A stretch of DNA of 23,049 bases from Candidatus Sumerlaeota bacterium (GCA_016928995.1 JAFGJS010000016.1:1-23049), one strand, 5' to 3'. Shown: positions 8,452 through 16,901, counted from the first letter of the stretch. Numbers and translations: made by a program. The notes: a model not told the origin generated them from the sequence alone.

Positions 8452-8490
8452 GGCTGTCATGATTTTTGCGGGGCAAAAATCATGACAGCC
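8452..8490. repeat. Perfect 18-bp hairpin with 3-nt loop
   Basis: Bases 8452-8469 (GGCTGTCATGATTTTTGC) pair exactly with 8473-8490 around a GGG loop. The gap 8284-8695 that holds it has no convincing gene. On the minus strand it sits between the GT-C-like gene and the ankyrin gene and could end the former's transcript. However, there is no T tract directly after it on that strand; on the plus strand a GTTTTTA lies 6 nt beyond. A recombination or mobile-element end is another reading. Confidence 0.85.
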
Positions 8491-8511
8491 TGGAGTGTTT
8501 TTATGCGTCTA

Positions 8512-8559
8512 CCCAGGCCGGCGCTCACGGCCGCTTCGCGGCCTACGCTCTGGCCTGGG
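8512..8559. repeat. Composite GC-rich hairpin (REP-like)
   Basis: The outer arms CCCAGGCC (8512-8519) and GGCCTGGG (8552-8559) enclose an inner hairpin GGCCGC-TTC-GCGGCC (8529-8543). It lies 21 nt after the perfect hairpin. The mirrored GCTCACGG and CCTACGCTC flanks of the inner stem look like an extragenic palindromic repeat. It may act as a transcript-end barrier for the minus-strand gene upstream. Confidence 0.7.
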
Positions 8560-8596
8560 CTTTGATACGCAGCGCTTTCAGCGCAGATAAGGAGCC

Positions 8597-8665
8597 ATGA
8601 TTAGAAGAGATTTGAATGTGCAATTCCGCTCCGAGTGGAATGCAAGGTCGCTGCGGAGTTCATGA
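8597..8665 (+). CDS. Possible 22-residue small ORF (weak)
   Basis: AAGGAG (8589-8594) sits 2 nt before an ATG that opens a 22-codon frame ending in TGA at 8663-8665. The product is basic and has no recognisable motif. The ribosome binding site is closer to the start than usual, and the ORF lies in a gap full of hairpins opposite two minus-strand genes. It is listed only because the gap 8571-8695 holds nothing else. Confidence 0.15.
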   Translation: MIRRDLNVQFRSEWNARSLRSS

Positions 8666-8695
8666 TCGCTGATGAAAAAGGATGCGTCCTATCCG

Positions 8696-10498
8696 TTACG
8701 GCGCGCTGCGGCGCGAGAGGTTTCGGGGCGTGCTGCGCAGCTTTTCCGTCGCGCGGCAGCGTTCGATCAGCGCCTGATTCTCCGGCGTGTCGCGGATGAA
8801 AATCACCCAGCCGCGTTTGCTCTGGAATGAATTGAGCAGATCGATCATGACCCAATCCGGATTGCATGCTAATGCTTCCACCAATTTCGCGCCGGCGCCG
8901 CAAACGATGAAATTGATCTGCCATTTGTTGAGCAATTGCAGATAGCGCGGCGGATCGGTCAACTCGCCGGTGAATTCGCTTTTTTCCTGCGCGTTCTCGA
9001 TGATCACGGCTTCGAAGGCGAAGTCGCCGCCGAAGATGTCGAAACGGTCGTCGGTGAAGGTCTTGTGTTTCTCCGGACTCAAGCGCCAGATCAGGTATCC
9101 CGCGTCGTTGATCGGCGCGTACATCCTGCCATGAAAATCTTTTTCCAAAATGAAATCACAAATCGCCTTGGGATAGGCGCCGGTTTCCATCGCCTTGCCC
9201 TGCAGAAATCGCGCGTTGCGCTGATGGAAGGTCATGAGATCAGGCGGGTTGATGTCAGACCGGTAGTCCTGTCCGAAGAAGTAATAGGCGGCGAGCGCGA
9301 TAGCCGCTGCGCCCAGCGACGCTCGCGCAATCCGGCGTGTGCGCGCCGCTGCTGTTGAAACTGTCTCTTTCGAATTTTCCTGCGCCCATCCCATTAACGC
9401 GCCGTTCCATAGCTCCGCGATCAGCGGCGCGGCCGTCAGCGCGAAAAGCGGCAGATGCCGAACGTGGCTGAGCGATTGCTGTAGAAAAAAAACAACGATT
9501 AATAGTTCGCCGGGATGGGATTGTGGAATGCGCCGCGCGCAAGACGAGTACGGCATCCACTCGCGCAACGCAAACACCGCCGCGCTGAATACGGCCAAAA
9601 GACCGACGGCCAACAATGCGATCATCGCCAGGTAGGAAGGCACATGATGGAAATCGGGCGGCAGCAACTCCGGAATCATCGCCACGAGCTGCTTGTCGCT
9701 CATCACGCGGTTGAACATGCCATAGAGTTTGTAGCCATATGGATTGAGCAAGGTGACGGCCGTGCTGGCCGCGAGGATTCCCAGCAGCATGGCGCCACGA
9801 ACAAGGCGCGGACGCCACGCCTCACGATCTTCCCGCCGCATACGCCAATGCCAGGCGCCCGCCATGAATTCGCCGGACATGAAGCCGCCGATCACGATCA
9901 GCCCCAGAATGAATCCGCCGTGCATGTTGGTCCAGAGGATCGTCAGCAACGGCAAGGTCCAGAGCCAGCGCAGCCGCAGCTTGCCGAAGACGTGCGCGTT
10001 GAGCAGAAAGAGAAACACGACGAGGAAAAAATACGTCACGACCGGCGGACGCGCATAGAGCGTCCAGCGCGAGGCGTTCACCGCGATGATCGCGATCAGC
10101 GCGGCCAGCGCCGCATTGCGCGTGCGCCAGAGCAGCAAGGCGTAGAGCAGGGCGAACGTGGCGGCGACCAGCAGCGCCTTGGCCGCAATCACGATCCATG
10201 CACCGCTGTCCGGCCCTTGCCCTTCGCCGGCCTGGTATATCCACCATGCGATGATTTGCGTCAGCCACTCGTGGTTGTGCCACTCGTAGTCCGCCGAGGT
10301 GAACGAGAAAACATCATGCTCGGGCAGCCGATAGCCATGCTCGACGATGTAGCGGCCCGCCTTGAGCTGCCACCAGAAATCCTGATCCGTACGCAATGGC
10401 GTCATGGCATGCGACAATCCGACCAGCGCAACCAGCGCGCCCAGCAAGATCGCCAGCGCATGACGCTTCCATATGATGGAGTTTTGAGTTTCCGGCAT
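8696..10498 (-). CDS. GT-C-like polytopic membrane protein, probable glycosyltransferase
   Basis: From the ATG at 10496-10498 the product has 600 residues; in-frame starts at 10519 (ATG) and 10534 (TTG) are possible, and none has a clear ribosome binding site. After a first membrane helix (about residues 13-33) comes the motif DQDFWWQLKAGRYIVEHG (from residue 38) and then HDVFSFT..EWHNHEWL. This acidic and aromatic first-loop pattern is seen in uncharacterised GT-C-like membrane proteins of many environmental bacteria. About ten more hydrophobic segments follow, then a soluble C-terminal region of about 180 residues with PINDAGYLIWRLSPEKHKTFTDDRFD. It is probably a lipid-linked-sugar transferase; donor and target are unknown. 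It starts 45 nt after the stop of the M48 gene, in line with one operon. Confidence 0.7.
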   Translation of the reverse strand: MPETQNSIIWKRHALAILLGALVALVGLSHAMTPLRTDQDFWWQLKAGRYIVEHGYRLPEHDVFSFTSADYEWHNHEWLTQIIAWWIYQAGEGQGPDSGAWIVIAAKALLVAATFALLYALLLWRTRNAALAALIAIIAVNASRWTLYARPPVVTYFFLVVFLFLLNAHVFGKLRLRWLWTLPLLTILWTNMHGGFILGLIVIGGFMSGEFMAGAWHWRMRREDREAWRPRLVRGAMLLGILAASTAVTLLNPYGYKLYGMFNRVMSDKQLVAMIPELLPPDFHHVPSYLAMIALLAVGLLAVFSAAVFALREWMPYSSCARRIPQSHPGELLIVVFFLQQSLSHVRHLPLFALTAAPLIAELWNGALMGWAQENSKETVSTAAARTRRIARASLGAAAIALAAYYFFGQDYRSDINPPDLMTFHQRNARFLQGKAMETGAYPKAICDFILEKDFHGRMYAPINDAGYLIWRLSPEKHKTFTDDRFDIFGGDFAFEAVIIENAQEKSEFTGELTDPPRYLQLLNKWQINFIVCGAGAKLVEALACNPDWVMIDLLNSFQSKRGWVIFIRDTPENQALIERCRATEKLRSTPRNLSRRSAP

Positions 10499-10543
10499 GG
10501 CCCAACTATGTCGCGCCATGCACGGTCTTTGCAAGACTGATTC

Positions 10544-12433
10544 TTATGACCCGCTGTTCGGATCGGCGCCGTTCGCTTCCTCGCTGGCCTTCTGTTGCAG
10601 CCATTCCTTGGCAACCATGTGTCGGCCGTAGTATTTCTGCATTATTTCCCAAATTTCCTTTGCCGCTGTTTCGAATTTGCTGATGTTCAGTTTTGTTTTT
10701 TTCGCGCTGTCGTCGATTGGTTTTTGATGGAGGATTGTCACATAAACCGACCCAAAGGATTCTTCGGCGATCATATTGACGACCGCTGAAAAGTGAATCG
10801 GTTCAGCCCACTCGGTGAGCCGCAATTTTTCATAATCCAGAATCAACTCCAAATTTTCTTTCTTATGCTTGAAACTGACTTCGGGAAAATAACGCACGAC
10901 AATCTCGCGTTCCTGCTCATTGGAGGGCGCCATGCGATAGGGCAGCGTCGCTTCGTGATATTTGCGAAACTCCTCTTCGAAATGCGCCCATTGTTCGGCC
11001 TCGATTTGATCCGCGTTGTTGATTTGCGAATGCCAGGAGTCGAAAACCGGATCGAGGACGGCTGCATTCAGCGCTTCGCCAAGGGACATCCCAACGGCGT
11101 CGAGCCGCTGCTTCAGCGGAGGATGCGAATCAAACGGATGGGATGGAACCTCGCCGCCGAGATGCTGATCCTGGACGCATGCGCGCGCGAATTCGTTGAA
11201 TCCGGCTTCAATCCGGCTGATGATATTCATCGATTCCACGGCATGCTCCTGGGCGAAAAGCTCCGACTGCACTTGATGGCGGTAGTTGGAATAGATGATG
11301 ATTTTCACCAGCGACCGGGCCATCGCCTGCGGCGAAGTCAGTTCGGCGGCGATTGCATCGGCGCGGAATTCACGGTGCCGACTGAGGCGATTCAACGACA
11401 ATTGATACATGCTCCAGAAGAAAAGCATGAAGTAAAACACCGGCCGTGAAATGACGTTGGCATACAAAGTCCCAAGATATTCACCGTATCGCGACATGAG
11501 CGGCGAGATTTTTTTGGAGTAGATCGTGTCCGCTCCGCTGAAATGCGCCATCTCGTGCGCGAGCACCGCATTGGCCTCTTGCATCGATAGAATTTTCAGC
11601 AGCGCCAGGCTGACGAACAATGTGCGGCCGGTGTGCGTCACGCCCTGCACCGTGACGGGATGCTCGGTGACAAAGAAATTGTCGTCGATTCCGGCGACGA
11701 TCTGGTCCGGCTTTTGCAGGCCGAGTCTGCCGCAGAGCTCCTGGATCTGGCTCCATAATTTTGCGGCTTCAAACTCGTCAAGCAGGCGTCCTTCGATTTC
11801 GCTGTCCGGATGAAGCGGCTTGATGATCGCCCAGATCATCATTCCCACGGCGCAGATCGCGCCAATGCCGGCCAAAAGAACCAATTTCGGAAAGTATCGT
11901 TCCGCCCATAAGGCGGTGATCCAATATGAAAGCGCGACGCAAAGAGCGCTTTGGCAGACAACCTGGATCACGGAAATCAATTTCAGAATCTGCCATCCGA
12001 TGGAGAGACTCCAGTATTGCATCAGTTGCGAGGAGAATGACAATAAAACGCTTAGGCCGACAAAAATGAACGCCCCCGCGCCCGTGACCAGACAGTAAAT
12101 CGAGAACCGGATCATCCAGCGAAAAGTTGTATACCGTATACGCGCCTTAGAGAACGTTTGCCGCAGCTCGGCCCATTCCGGGTTGTCGCTGGCCATAATC
12201 ACGGAAGCCGGAGTCTCGCGGAAAAATCGCAAATAATCATCCTTTTCTTCCTGGCTGAGCTCCGCGTCCTGAGCGATTTCGCTTTCGATGGCTTCGAAAA
12301 TTTCCCGGTCCGTCTTGTTTTGCGCGTGATGGAAAAACCAAAGCGAAAAGGAGGGGATGAGGAAAATCAGAACAACTGGAACGCAAAAAGATTTGAAAAA
12401 ACTCATGCGTGAAAAACCTGTTTCCTGTTCCAT
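10544..12433 (-). CDS. Integral-membrane M48-family zinc metallopeptidase
   Basis: The ATG at 12433 has GAGG 8 nt upstream, so it is preferred over an in-frame start at 12469; the product has 629 residues. Four membrane helices are visible in the first about 200 residues. They are followed by the zinc site HEMAH (residues 293-297) and a second ligand region RHREFRADAIAAEL (ExxAD type), with a hydrophobic hairpin between (PVFYFMLFFWSMYQLSL). This is the HtpX/Ste24-like arrangement of membrane proteases that cleave damaged or specific membrane proteins. A C-terminal extension of roughly 190 residues with no recognised fold makes it much longer than HtpX (about 290 residues). It lies between the methyltransferase and GT-C-like genes on the same strand. 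The substrate is unknown. Confidence 0.88.
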   Translation of the reverse strand: MEQETGFSRMSFFKSFCVPVVLIFLIPSFSLWFFHHAQNKTDREIFEAIESEIAQDAELSQEEKDDYLRFFRETPASVIMASDNPEWAELRQTFSKARIRYTTFRWMIRFSIYCLVTGAGAFIFVGLSVLLSFSSQLMQYWSLSIGWQILKLISVIQVVCQSALCVALSYWITALWAERYFPKLVLLAGIGAICAVGMMIWAIIKPLHPDSEIEGRLLDEFEAAKLWSQIQELCGRLGLQKPDQIVAGIDDNFFVTEHPVTVQGVTHTGRTLFVSLALLKILSMQEANAVLAHEMAHFSGADTIYSKKISPLMSRYGEYLGTLYANVISRPVFYFMLFFWSMYQLSLNRLSRHREFRADAIAAELTSPQAMARSLVKIIIYSNYRHQVQSELFAQEHAVESMNIISRIEAGFNEFARACVQDQHLGGEVPSHPFDSHPPLKQRLDAVGMSLGEALNAAVLDPVFDSWHSQINNADQIEAEQWAHFEEEFRKYHEATLPYRMAPSNEQEREIVVRYFPEVSFKHKKENLELILDYEKLRLTEWAEPIHFSAVVNMIAEESFGSVYVTILHQKPIDDSAKKTKLNISKFETAAKEIWEIMQKYYGRHMVAKEWLQQKASEEANGADPNSGS

Positions 12434-12582
12434 AGCAAATCCCTCGGATAAAATAATGTAGGCGAACATCGATCTTGGGAATTAAGATATAGAAAGGCAC
12501 AATCCCACTTCCATGATATTCTGCCTTAACTGTTTTTTTGATGAGAGATTTCGGAAAAATAACGTGGTTGATCGGTTGACAA

Positions 12583-13368
12583 TCAGCCTTTTTTGGTGGC
12601 GATCCAGATTTGTTCGTCGCAGCCGGAATCGAGCGGCCCCCAGTCGAAATCGCCGACCACCTCGGCCTGTTCGAAGCCGGCCAGCCGCAGCAACAGCGAC
12701 ATTTCGCTGGGATGCACCCAGCGCAAGGTGACCGGCAGGAACATGCGGCGCGGGGCCTGACCCTTGGGCGGCTGCAATTCTTCGATGATCCACACGTCCG
12801 TCCGGACTTGCATAAGCGAGTCGATCTCCGCGACGTAATGGGAGATCAACACCGGCTCGCCGGTCTCCGGATTTTCCACGGCGCCGGTGACCTTGAGCGA
12901 GTTGTCCGCCTGCACGATCGTGTCCGGATGCGGGATGAAGGTAGCGATGATGAGCTGTCCGCCGGGGCGCAGGTGCTTGTAGCAATTGCGCAGGCATTGC
13001 AATTGCGCGTCCGGATTGGGGCAATGATTGAACGTGCGGAATGCGATGAGGATGCGGTCGAAGCGCTCTTTGTATTTGAAGTCGAGCATCGAGGCTTGCT
13101 TGACCGGCGGCTTGTCGATGCCTTGCGCCTTGGCCTTGGCCTTCAGCCGGTCGAGCAGCGGCTTGCTGATGTCGAAGCCGCGCGCGTCGATCCCTTCCTG
13201 CAGCATCGGCAGCAGCAGGCGCCCCGTGCCGCAGCCAGCCTCCAGCACCGGCCCTTTGGCCGTGCGCGCCAGCCCCATCATGAAGGTGAAGTCGTCGTCA
13301 TAGGAGCCGAAGTAGCAATCGAACCACTCGCCCCATTCGGTCGTGTCATATTGATGGAACTGTTCCAT
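12583..13368 (-). CDS. Class I SAM-dependent methyltransferase
   Basis: The 261-residue product carries the Rossmann-type SAM-binding motif I PVLEAGCGTGR (residues 40-50), a downstream acidic region ARGFDIS, motif FDRILIAFRTFNH and the post-motif LRPGGQLIIATF. This is the Methyltransf_25-like layout. It is soluble and cytoplasmic. The substrate cannot be read from sequence; the C-terminal half (about residues 150-250) is beta-rich and may bind it. It heads the minus-strand gene series, 149 nt before the M48 start, so it may be cotranscribed with it or not. The start ATG follows GGAATCCGCGATC, a weak ribosome binding site. Confidence 0.88.
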   Translation of the reverse strand: MEQFHQYDTTEWGEWFDCYFGSYDDDFTFMMGLARTAKGPVLEAGCGTGRLLLPMLQEGIDARGFDISKPLLDRLKAKAKAQGIDKPPVKQASMLDFKYKERFDRILIAFRTFNHCPNPDAQLQCLRNCYKHLRPGGQLIIATFIPHPDTIVQADNSLKVTGAVENPETGEPVLISHYVAEIDSLMQVRTDVWIIEELQPPKGQAPRRMFLPVTLRWVHPSEMSLLLRLAGFEQAEVVGDFDWGPLDSGCDEQIWIATKKG

Positions 13369-13505
13369 GATCGCGGATTCCGCCGTTTGGTGAATTTCAC
13401 ATGAACGCCGCCCAATCTGCGTTGTCGCGTTCGCGATGTAAAGTGCAAAACGCGAGTCGCCGCCGAACCAGGAGTTTTACTGCTTCCTTGTTCTTTCCTT
13501 GGCAA

Positions 13506-13540
13506 TGCGCAATTAACGATTGGCAATTGCCAATTGTGCA
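13506..13540. repeat. CAATTGCCAATTG-type hairpin
   Basis: TGCGCAATT (13506-13514) pairs with AATTGTGCA (13532-13540) with one wobble. Inside it lies the 14-base perfect palindrome TTGGCAATTGCCAA (13520-13533). It sits upstream of the methyltransferase in the 548-base divergent gap 13369-13916, which otherwise holds only the repeat at 13589-13671 and no supported gene. Confidence 0.6.
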
Positions 13541-13588
13541 TTTTAAACTGAACTTCAAAAAATCGTTGCTTTCGATGAATCATCGCAT

Positions 13589-13671
13589 TCAGTGCCGCGA
13601 CCGTCAGGGAGCGGCCCACACAGCGCTGTGGCAATGCGATGCGGGCTGCTCCCTGACGGTCGCGGCACTGA
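13589..13671. repeat. Compact inverted-repeat element (same family as 4597-4877)
   Basis: Perfect 24-nt inverted arms lie at 13589-13612 (core GACCGTCAGGGAGC) and 13648-13671, extended by GGGC/GCCC with one mismatch. The 35-base spacer contains the perfect palindrome CACAGCGCTGTG (13619-13630). The arms are near-identical to those of the larger element in the 4562-4961 gap. This is a strong cruciform or hairpin former in a divergent intergenic region, without coding content. Confidence 0.85.
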
Positions 13672-13916
13672 TTGAAAACAACGATAATAATGCGAAACGA
13701 TCAAGATTGCGTTGAAATGATGTTTTTGGAATTAGATTCATGCAAACAAGGCGACAGATGAAGGCGATGGTCTTGCGAGGCGAGCGCATCGGCGCACGTG
13801 GCGATCCAGGTCGCACGGTCCGCAGCGTAATGAAGCGTTAATAAAATTGAAGCGTTCCGAGTTGCGCGGCGCGGCGGTGTTGCGCATGGCATGACACACG
13901 ACACGTTGAACAGAGG

Positions 13917-14447
13917 ATGAGCATTGCATCCATGAGACAAACGGTATTTGGATTTTTGCTTCTAGCGCAGGCGCTATCGGCCGCCGCGCTATACCGGTTC
14001 CTGGACGGCGCGGCTGTGATCACGTTCAGCTCGATTAAAACCTATCAATCCGATCCAACAACAGCAGGCGCCTTTGTATTCGGCGGAATTTTTCTCGCGC
14101 TCTTTGCGCTAGCGATGATACTCGTGTTCGTAGCGGGCGCATTGTTCATATCCGCCGCGGCTGGTTTTACGGGCGGCATGCTGTTGTGTAAAAAGGGCGG
14201 CGCCATATCCGGCAAGGAAATCGCTGTTCTGTTGATTCTATCAGTTGCTCTCAACACAATCATGCTGCTGGCGGGCGCGCATTTTTTCGCGGAATACTGG
14301 TATCGGCCGAAATTACAGGAAGCGGTCTCCTTATTCGTCATGGCCGGTTTGATGGCGGTGAATGCGACGCTGAATATGGGCGTAGCGATTGCGGCATTGA
14401 AACTGACGATGAAACGGTCCGTACACACAACCGCTCCGGGCGATTGA
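13917..14447 (+). CDS. Small polytopic membrane protein of unknown function
   Basis: The product of 176 residues has four or five hydrophobic segments (VFGFLLLAQALSAAALYRFL; a long one from GAFVFGGIFLALFALAMILV; IAVLLILSVALNTIMLLAGA; VSLFVMAGLMAVNATLNMGVA) and no soluble domain or conserved motif that I recognise. The ATG at 13917 directly follows AGAGG; the in-frame ATG at 13932, 15 nt after that AGAGG, is an alternative start. The gene stands alone, convergent with sppA, and ends in a hairpin that overlaps its stop codon. Confidence 0.7.
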   Translation: MSIASMRQTVFGFLLLAQALSAAALYRFLDGAAVITFSSIKTYQSDPTTAGAFVFGGIFLALFALAMILVFVAGALFISAAAGFTGGMLLCKKGGAISGKEIAVLLILSVALNTIMLLAGAHFFAEYWYRPKLQEAVSLFVMAGLMAVNATLNMGVAIAALKLTMKRSVHTTAPGD

Positions 14448-14462
14448 GATCGTCGCCCGGAG
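14434..14462 (+). terminator. Probable Rho-independent terminator
   Basis: CTCCGGGCGA (14434-14443) pairs perfectly with TCGCCCGGAG (14453-14462) over a 9-nt loop and is followed by TTCTTATT. The stem overlaps the stop codon of the small membrane protein. The T tract is short, so strength is uncertain. Confidence 0.6.
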
Positions 14463-14493
14463 TTCTTATTGTCATTGCTCTCGAAAATCAGTT

Positions 14494-15690
14494 TTAAAAC
14501 CAGCAGCGGTATTGGAAGTGCAGGCCGGGAGTCAGGCCGCTGGTGAGGTTGCGCGCGAACGACTCGGCGCGGCCGCTGAAAATGTCGGCCAGCGTCGGCT
14601 CGCGTTTCATTTCCTTCAGCGTGTAATCGGTCAGACCGGCCAGACTCGCGGCGCGCGTCACTGCGTCATTGAAACTGCCGATCGAGTCGATCAGGCCGGT
14701 CTCAACGGCGGCGATTCCCGTGAAGATGCGGCCGTCGGCGACGTCGCTCTTCATCCACTCACGCAGTTCCTCGTCCGCCACGGCGGCGTCCACCTCGGAG
14801 TCCTGCATGTCCTGTTCCGCAATGTCGTGCGCACGCATGTATCCGCGTTTGAGCGCGGTGGAGCGGCTGTCGATCACCGCGGAGAGAAACTGGCCGTACA
14901 TCTCATCGACGGTTTCCTTGAGATAGGTCTTTTCCTCTTCGCTCAGCGGACGCGAGATCGATGGAACGTCCTTGAATTTGCCGCTAGTCACGGCCTCCAT
15001 GTCGGCGCCGATTTTCTCCAGCAGCCCCTCCACGTTCACCAGGCTCATCAGCACGCCGATGCTGCCGGTCACCGTGCCTTCGTAAGCGAACACCTCATCG
15101 CAGCCCAGCGCGGCGTAATAGCCGCCGGATGCGGCGGTGTTGCCCATCGCGCCGACCACGGCGATGCCCTGCGCGCGCAGACGGTTGAGCTCATAGTAGA
15201 TTTCCTGGGATGTGCCGACGGCGCCGCCGGGGCTGTCGATGCGCACGACGACGGCGCGAATGCTGTCGTCTTTATCGAGCCGGTCGAATTGATCGCGGTA
15301 CAGCTCGGCGTCCATGATGGCGCCTTGGATCTCGATTACGGCGATGGAGCCGCCGCTGAAGGGGCTGGAGAAACCTTCAAAGTTAATCAGCGCGACCACG
15401 CCAATCAGTCCGCCGATGGCGAACATGCCAATCAAGAGCACGACGCCGATGATCAAACCGATTTTTCCTCCGTTTGAGCCTTGTGGTCCGCTGGGGCGGG
15501 TGTAACGCGAGCCTTGCGGCGGCATGGGCGGCCGGCCTCCAGGGGAATTTGCTGATTGGTATGGGCCGCCGCTGGGCGGCGCGGATGATGGCGGAGGCGG
15601 AGGCAAAGGCTGTCCGCTTGCGCGCTGCGGATCGCTTGCGCTCGGCTGTTGCCCGTGGTCCGGTTCGCCATTGGGTTTATATTCCGTCAT
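14494..15690 (-). CDS. sppA: Signal peptide peptidase SppA (S49 family)
   Basis: SppA degrades cleaved signal peptides in the membrane with a Ser-Lys dyad. The 398-residue product begins with a long Pro/Ser/Gly/Gln-rich cytoplasmic stretch (about residues 1-75) that is unusual for the family. One membrane helix follows (IGLIIGVVLLIGMFAIGGLIGVVALI). The S49 domain has IRAVVVRIDSPGG, the nucleophile Ser188 in NTAASGGYYAA, TGSIGVLM, and the general base Lys238 in TSGKFKD. The Ser-Lys distance of 50 fits the short, single-domain SppA of about 36 kDa rather than the E. coli two-domain form. GAGG lies 7 nt upstream of the ATG. It is divergent from trxB, with a shared 248-base control region. Confidence 0.93.
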   Translation of the reverse strand: MTEYKPNGEPDHGQQPSASDPQRASGQPLPPPPPSSAPPSGGPYQSANSPGGRPPMPPQGSRYTRPSGPQGSNGGKIGLIIGVVLLIGMFAIGGLIGVVALINFEGFSSPFSGGSIAVIEIQGAIMDAELYRDQFDRLDKDDSIRAVVVRIDSPGGAVGTSQEIYYELNRLRAQGIAVVGAMGNTAASGGYYAALGCDEVFAYEGTVTGSIGVLMSLVNVEGLLEKIGADMEAVTSGKFKDVPSISRPLSEEEKTYLKETVDEMYGQFLSAVIDSRSTALKRGYMRAHDIAEQDMQDSEVDAAVADEELREWMKSDVADGRIFTGIAAVETGLIDSIGSFNDAVTRAASLAGLTDYTLKEMKREPTLADIFSGRAESFARNLTSGLTPGLHFQYRCWF

Positions 15691-15768
15691 GATTCAACCT
15701 CTTGTTTAAGATAAGCGTTCTGAATCATCAGAACACGGAATTTGCGTTTGGTTGCACATAAAATAATA

Positions 15769-15797
15769 ATATTAGTATCGTCCGGCGATTTGATCAA
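15769..15797 (-). promoter_or_regulatory. Possible sigma70-like promoter of sppA
   Basis: On the minus strand TTGATC (15792-15797) and TAATAT (15769-15774) are 17 nt apart, in an AT-rich stretch about 80 nt upstream of the sppA start. Each box matches consensus at 4 of 6 positions. Confidence 0.35.
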
Positions 15798-15829
15798 TGG
15801 CAAAGTCCGCATTCCCGCTCTATTTCCTA

Positions 15830-15859
15830 TTGCGCTTTTCGCCATATCGCCGCTATGGT
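15830..15859 (+). promoter_or_regulatory. Possible promoter of trxB and the ABC exporter
   Basis: TTGCGC (15830-15835) and TATGGT (15854-15859) are spaced 18 nt and would start transcription about 70 nt before trxB. A similar TTGCGC-18-TATAGC pair precedes nadD. The match to consensus is only partial. Confidence 0.3.
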
Positions 15860-15938
15860 CTAAAGCGATTTGATAGTTAAATTCGTTCTGGCGGCCTTTC
15901 CAGCCGTGCGGGCATCGTAATAAAAGGAATTCCTAATC

Positions 15939-16901
15939 ATGGCGGAAAAAGTGATCATTCTGGGGAGCGGTCCGGCCGGCCTCACAGCGGCGCTCTATGC
16001 CGCGCGCGCCGATCTGGAGCCGCTGGTGCTGGAAGGCGGACAGCCCGGCGGGCAATTGACCACGACGACGGAAGTGGAAAATTATCCCGGTTTTGTCGAG
16101 GGCATCGACGGCACGAAGCTCGTGGACGCCATGCGCGAACAGGCCAAGCGTTTCGGCGCGCGGTTTGAATACGGCCGCGTGGTGGAATGCGATTTGTCGC
16201 AGCGGCCGCTGACGATCGGCGTGGCCGATCCGTTCGATACGAGCGACGAGGCCAAGGCGCAAAAGCAGCTGGAGACGCAAACGCTGATCATCGGCACGGG
16301 CGCCTCGGCGCGTTATCTCGGGCTGGCAAGCGAGCGGCGCCTATTGAACAAGGGCGTTTCGGCCTGCGCAGTGTGCGATGGGGCGCTGCCGATTTTCCGC
16401 AACGCCACGCTGGCCGTGGTGGGCGGCGGTGATTCGGCCTGCGAAGAGGCGCTCTACCTCACCAAGTTCGCCAGCAAGGTTTACATGGTGCATCGCCGGG
16501 ATCAACTGCGCGCCTCGACGATCATGGCCTCGCGCGTCGAGAAGCACGAGAAGATCGAGGTGCTCTGGAACAGCGTGATCGAGGACGTGCTGGGCGATGA
16601 AAAGGTCGAGGGCATGCGCGTCAAGGACGTGAAGACCGGCGCAACGCGCGATGTGGAGCTCGGCGGTTTCTTCCTCGCCATCGGCCATGATCCGAACACC
16701 AAGTTTCTCAAAGGGCAGCTCAAGCTGGACGCCCAGGGCTTCATCGAGGTGGAACATCCCAGCGCGCGCACGAGCGCGGCGGGAGTGTTCGCCTGCGGCG
16801 ACGTGATGGACCCGCATTACAAGCAGGCGATCACCGCCGCCGGCAGCGGCTGCCGCGCCGCCCTCGACGCCGAAGCATATCTGGAATCGCTGGCGGATTA
16901 A
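15939..16901 (+). CDS. trxB: Thioredoxin reductase (NADPH)
   Basis: TrxB passes electrons from NADPH through FAD to thioredoxin. The 320-residue product, the usual family length, shows the FAD-binding GSGPAGLTAA (from residue 9), GGQPGGQL, the redox-active CAVCDGA (Cys143 and Cys146), the second nucleotide-binding motif VVGGGDSACEEALYL, an HRRDQLRAS segment typical of NADPH binding, and the C-terminal FAD motif GVFACGDVMDPHYKQAITAAGSGC. AAAGGA ends about 10 nt before the ATG. An insert of about 10 residues (FDTSDEAKAQKQLE) shifts the active-site cysteines from the E. coli 135/138 positions. It is the first gene of a two-gene unit with the ABC exporter. Confidence 0.97.
   Translation: MAEKVIILGSGPAGLTAALYAARADLEPLVLEGGQPGGQLTTTTEVENYPGFVEGIDGTKLVDAMREQAKRFGARFEYGRVVECDLSQRPLTIGVADPFDTSDEAKAQKQLETQTLIIGTGASARYLGLASERRLLNKGVSACAVCDGALPIFRNATLAVVGGGDSACEEALYLTKFASKVYMVHRRDQLRASTIMASRVEKHEKIEVLWNSVIEDVLGDEKVEGMRVKDVKTGATRDVELGGFFLAIGHDPNTKFLKGQLKLDAQGFIEVEHPSARTSAAGVFACGDVMDPHYKQAITAAGSGCRAALDAEAYLESLAD

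Noticed and set aside
9515-10540. Plus-strand open frame of 341 codons opposite the GT-C-like gene
   Set aside because: Low-complexity basic and acidic composition typical of an antisense shadow; the minus strand encodes a coherent membrane protein.
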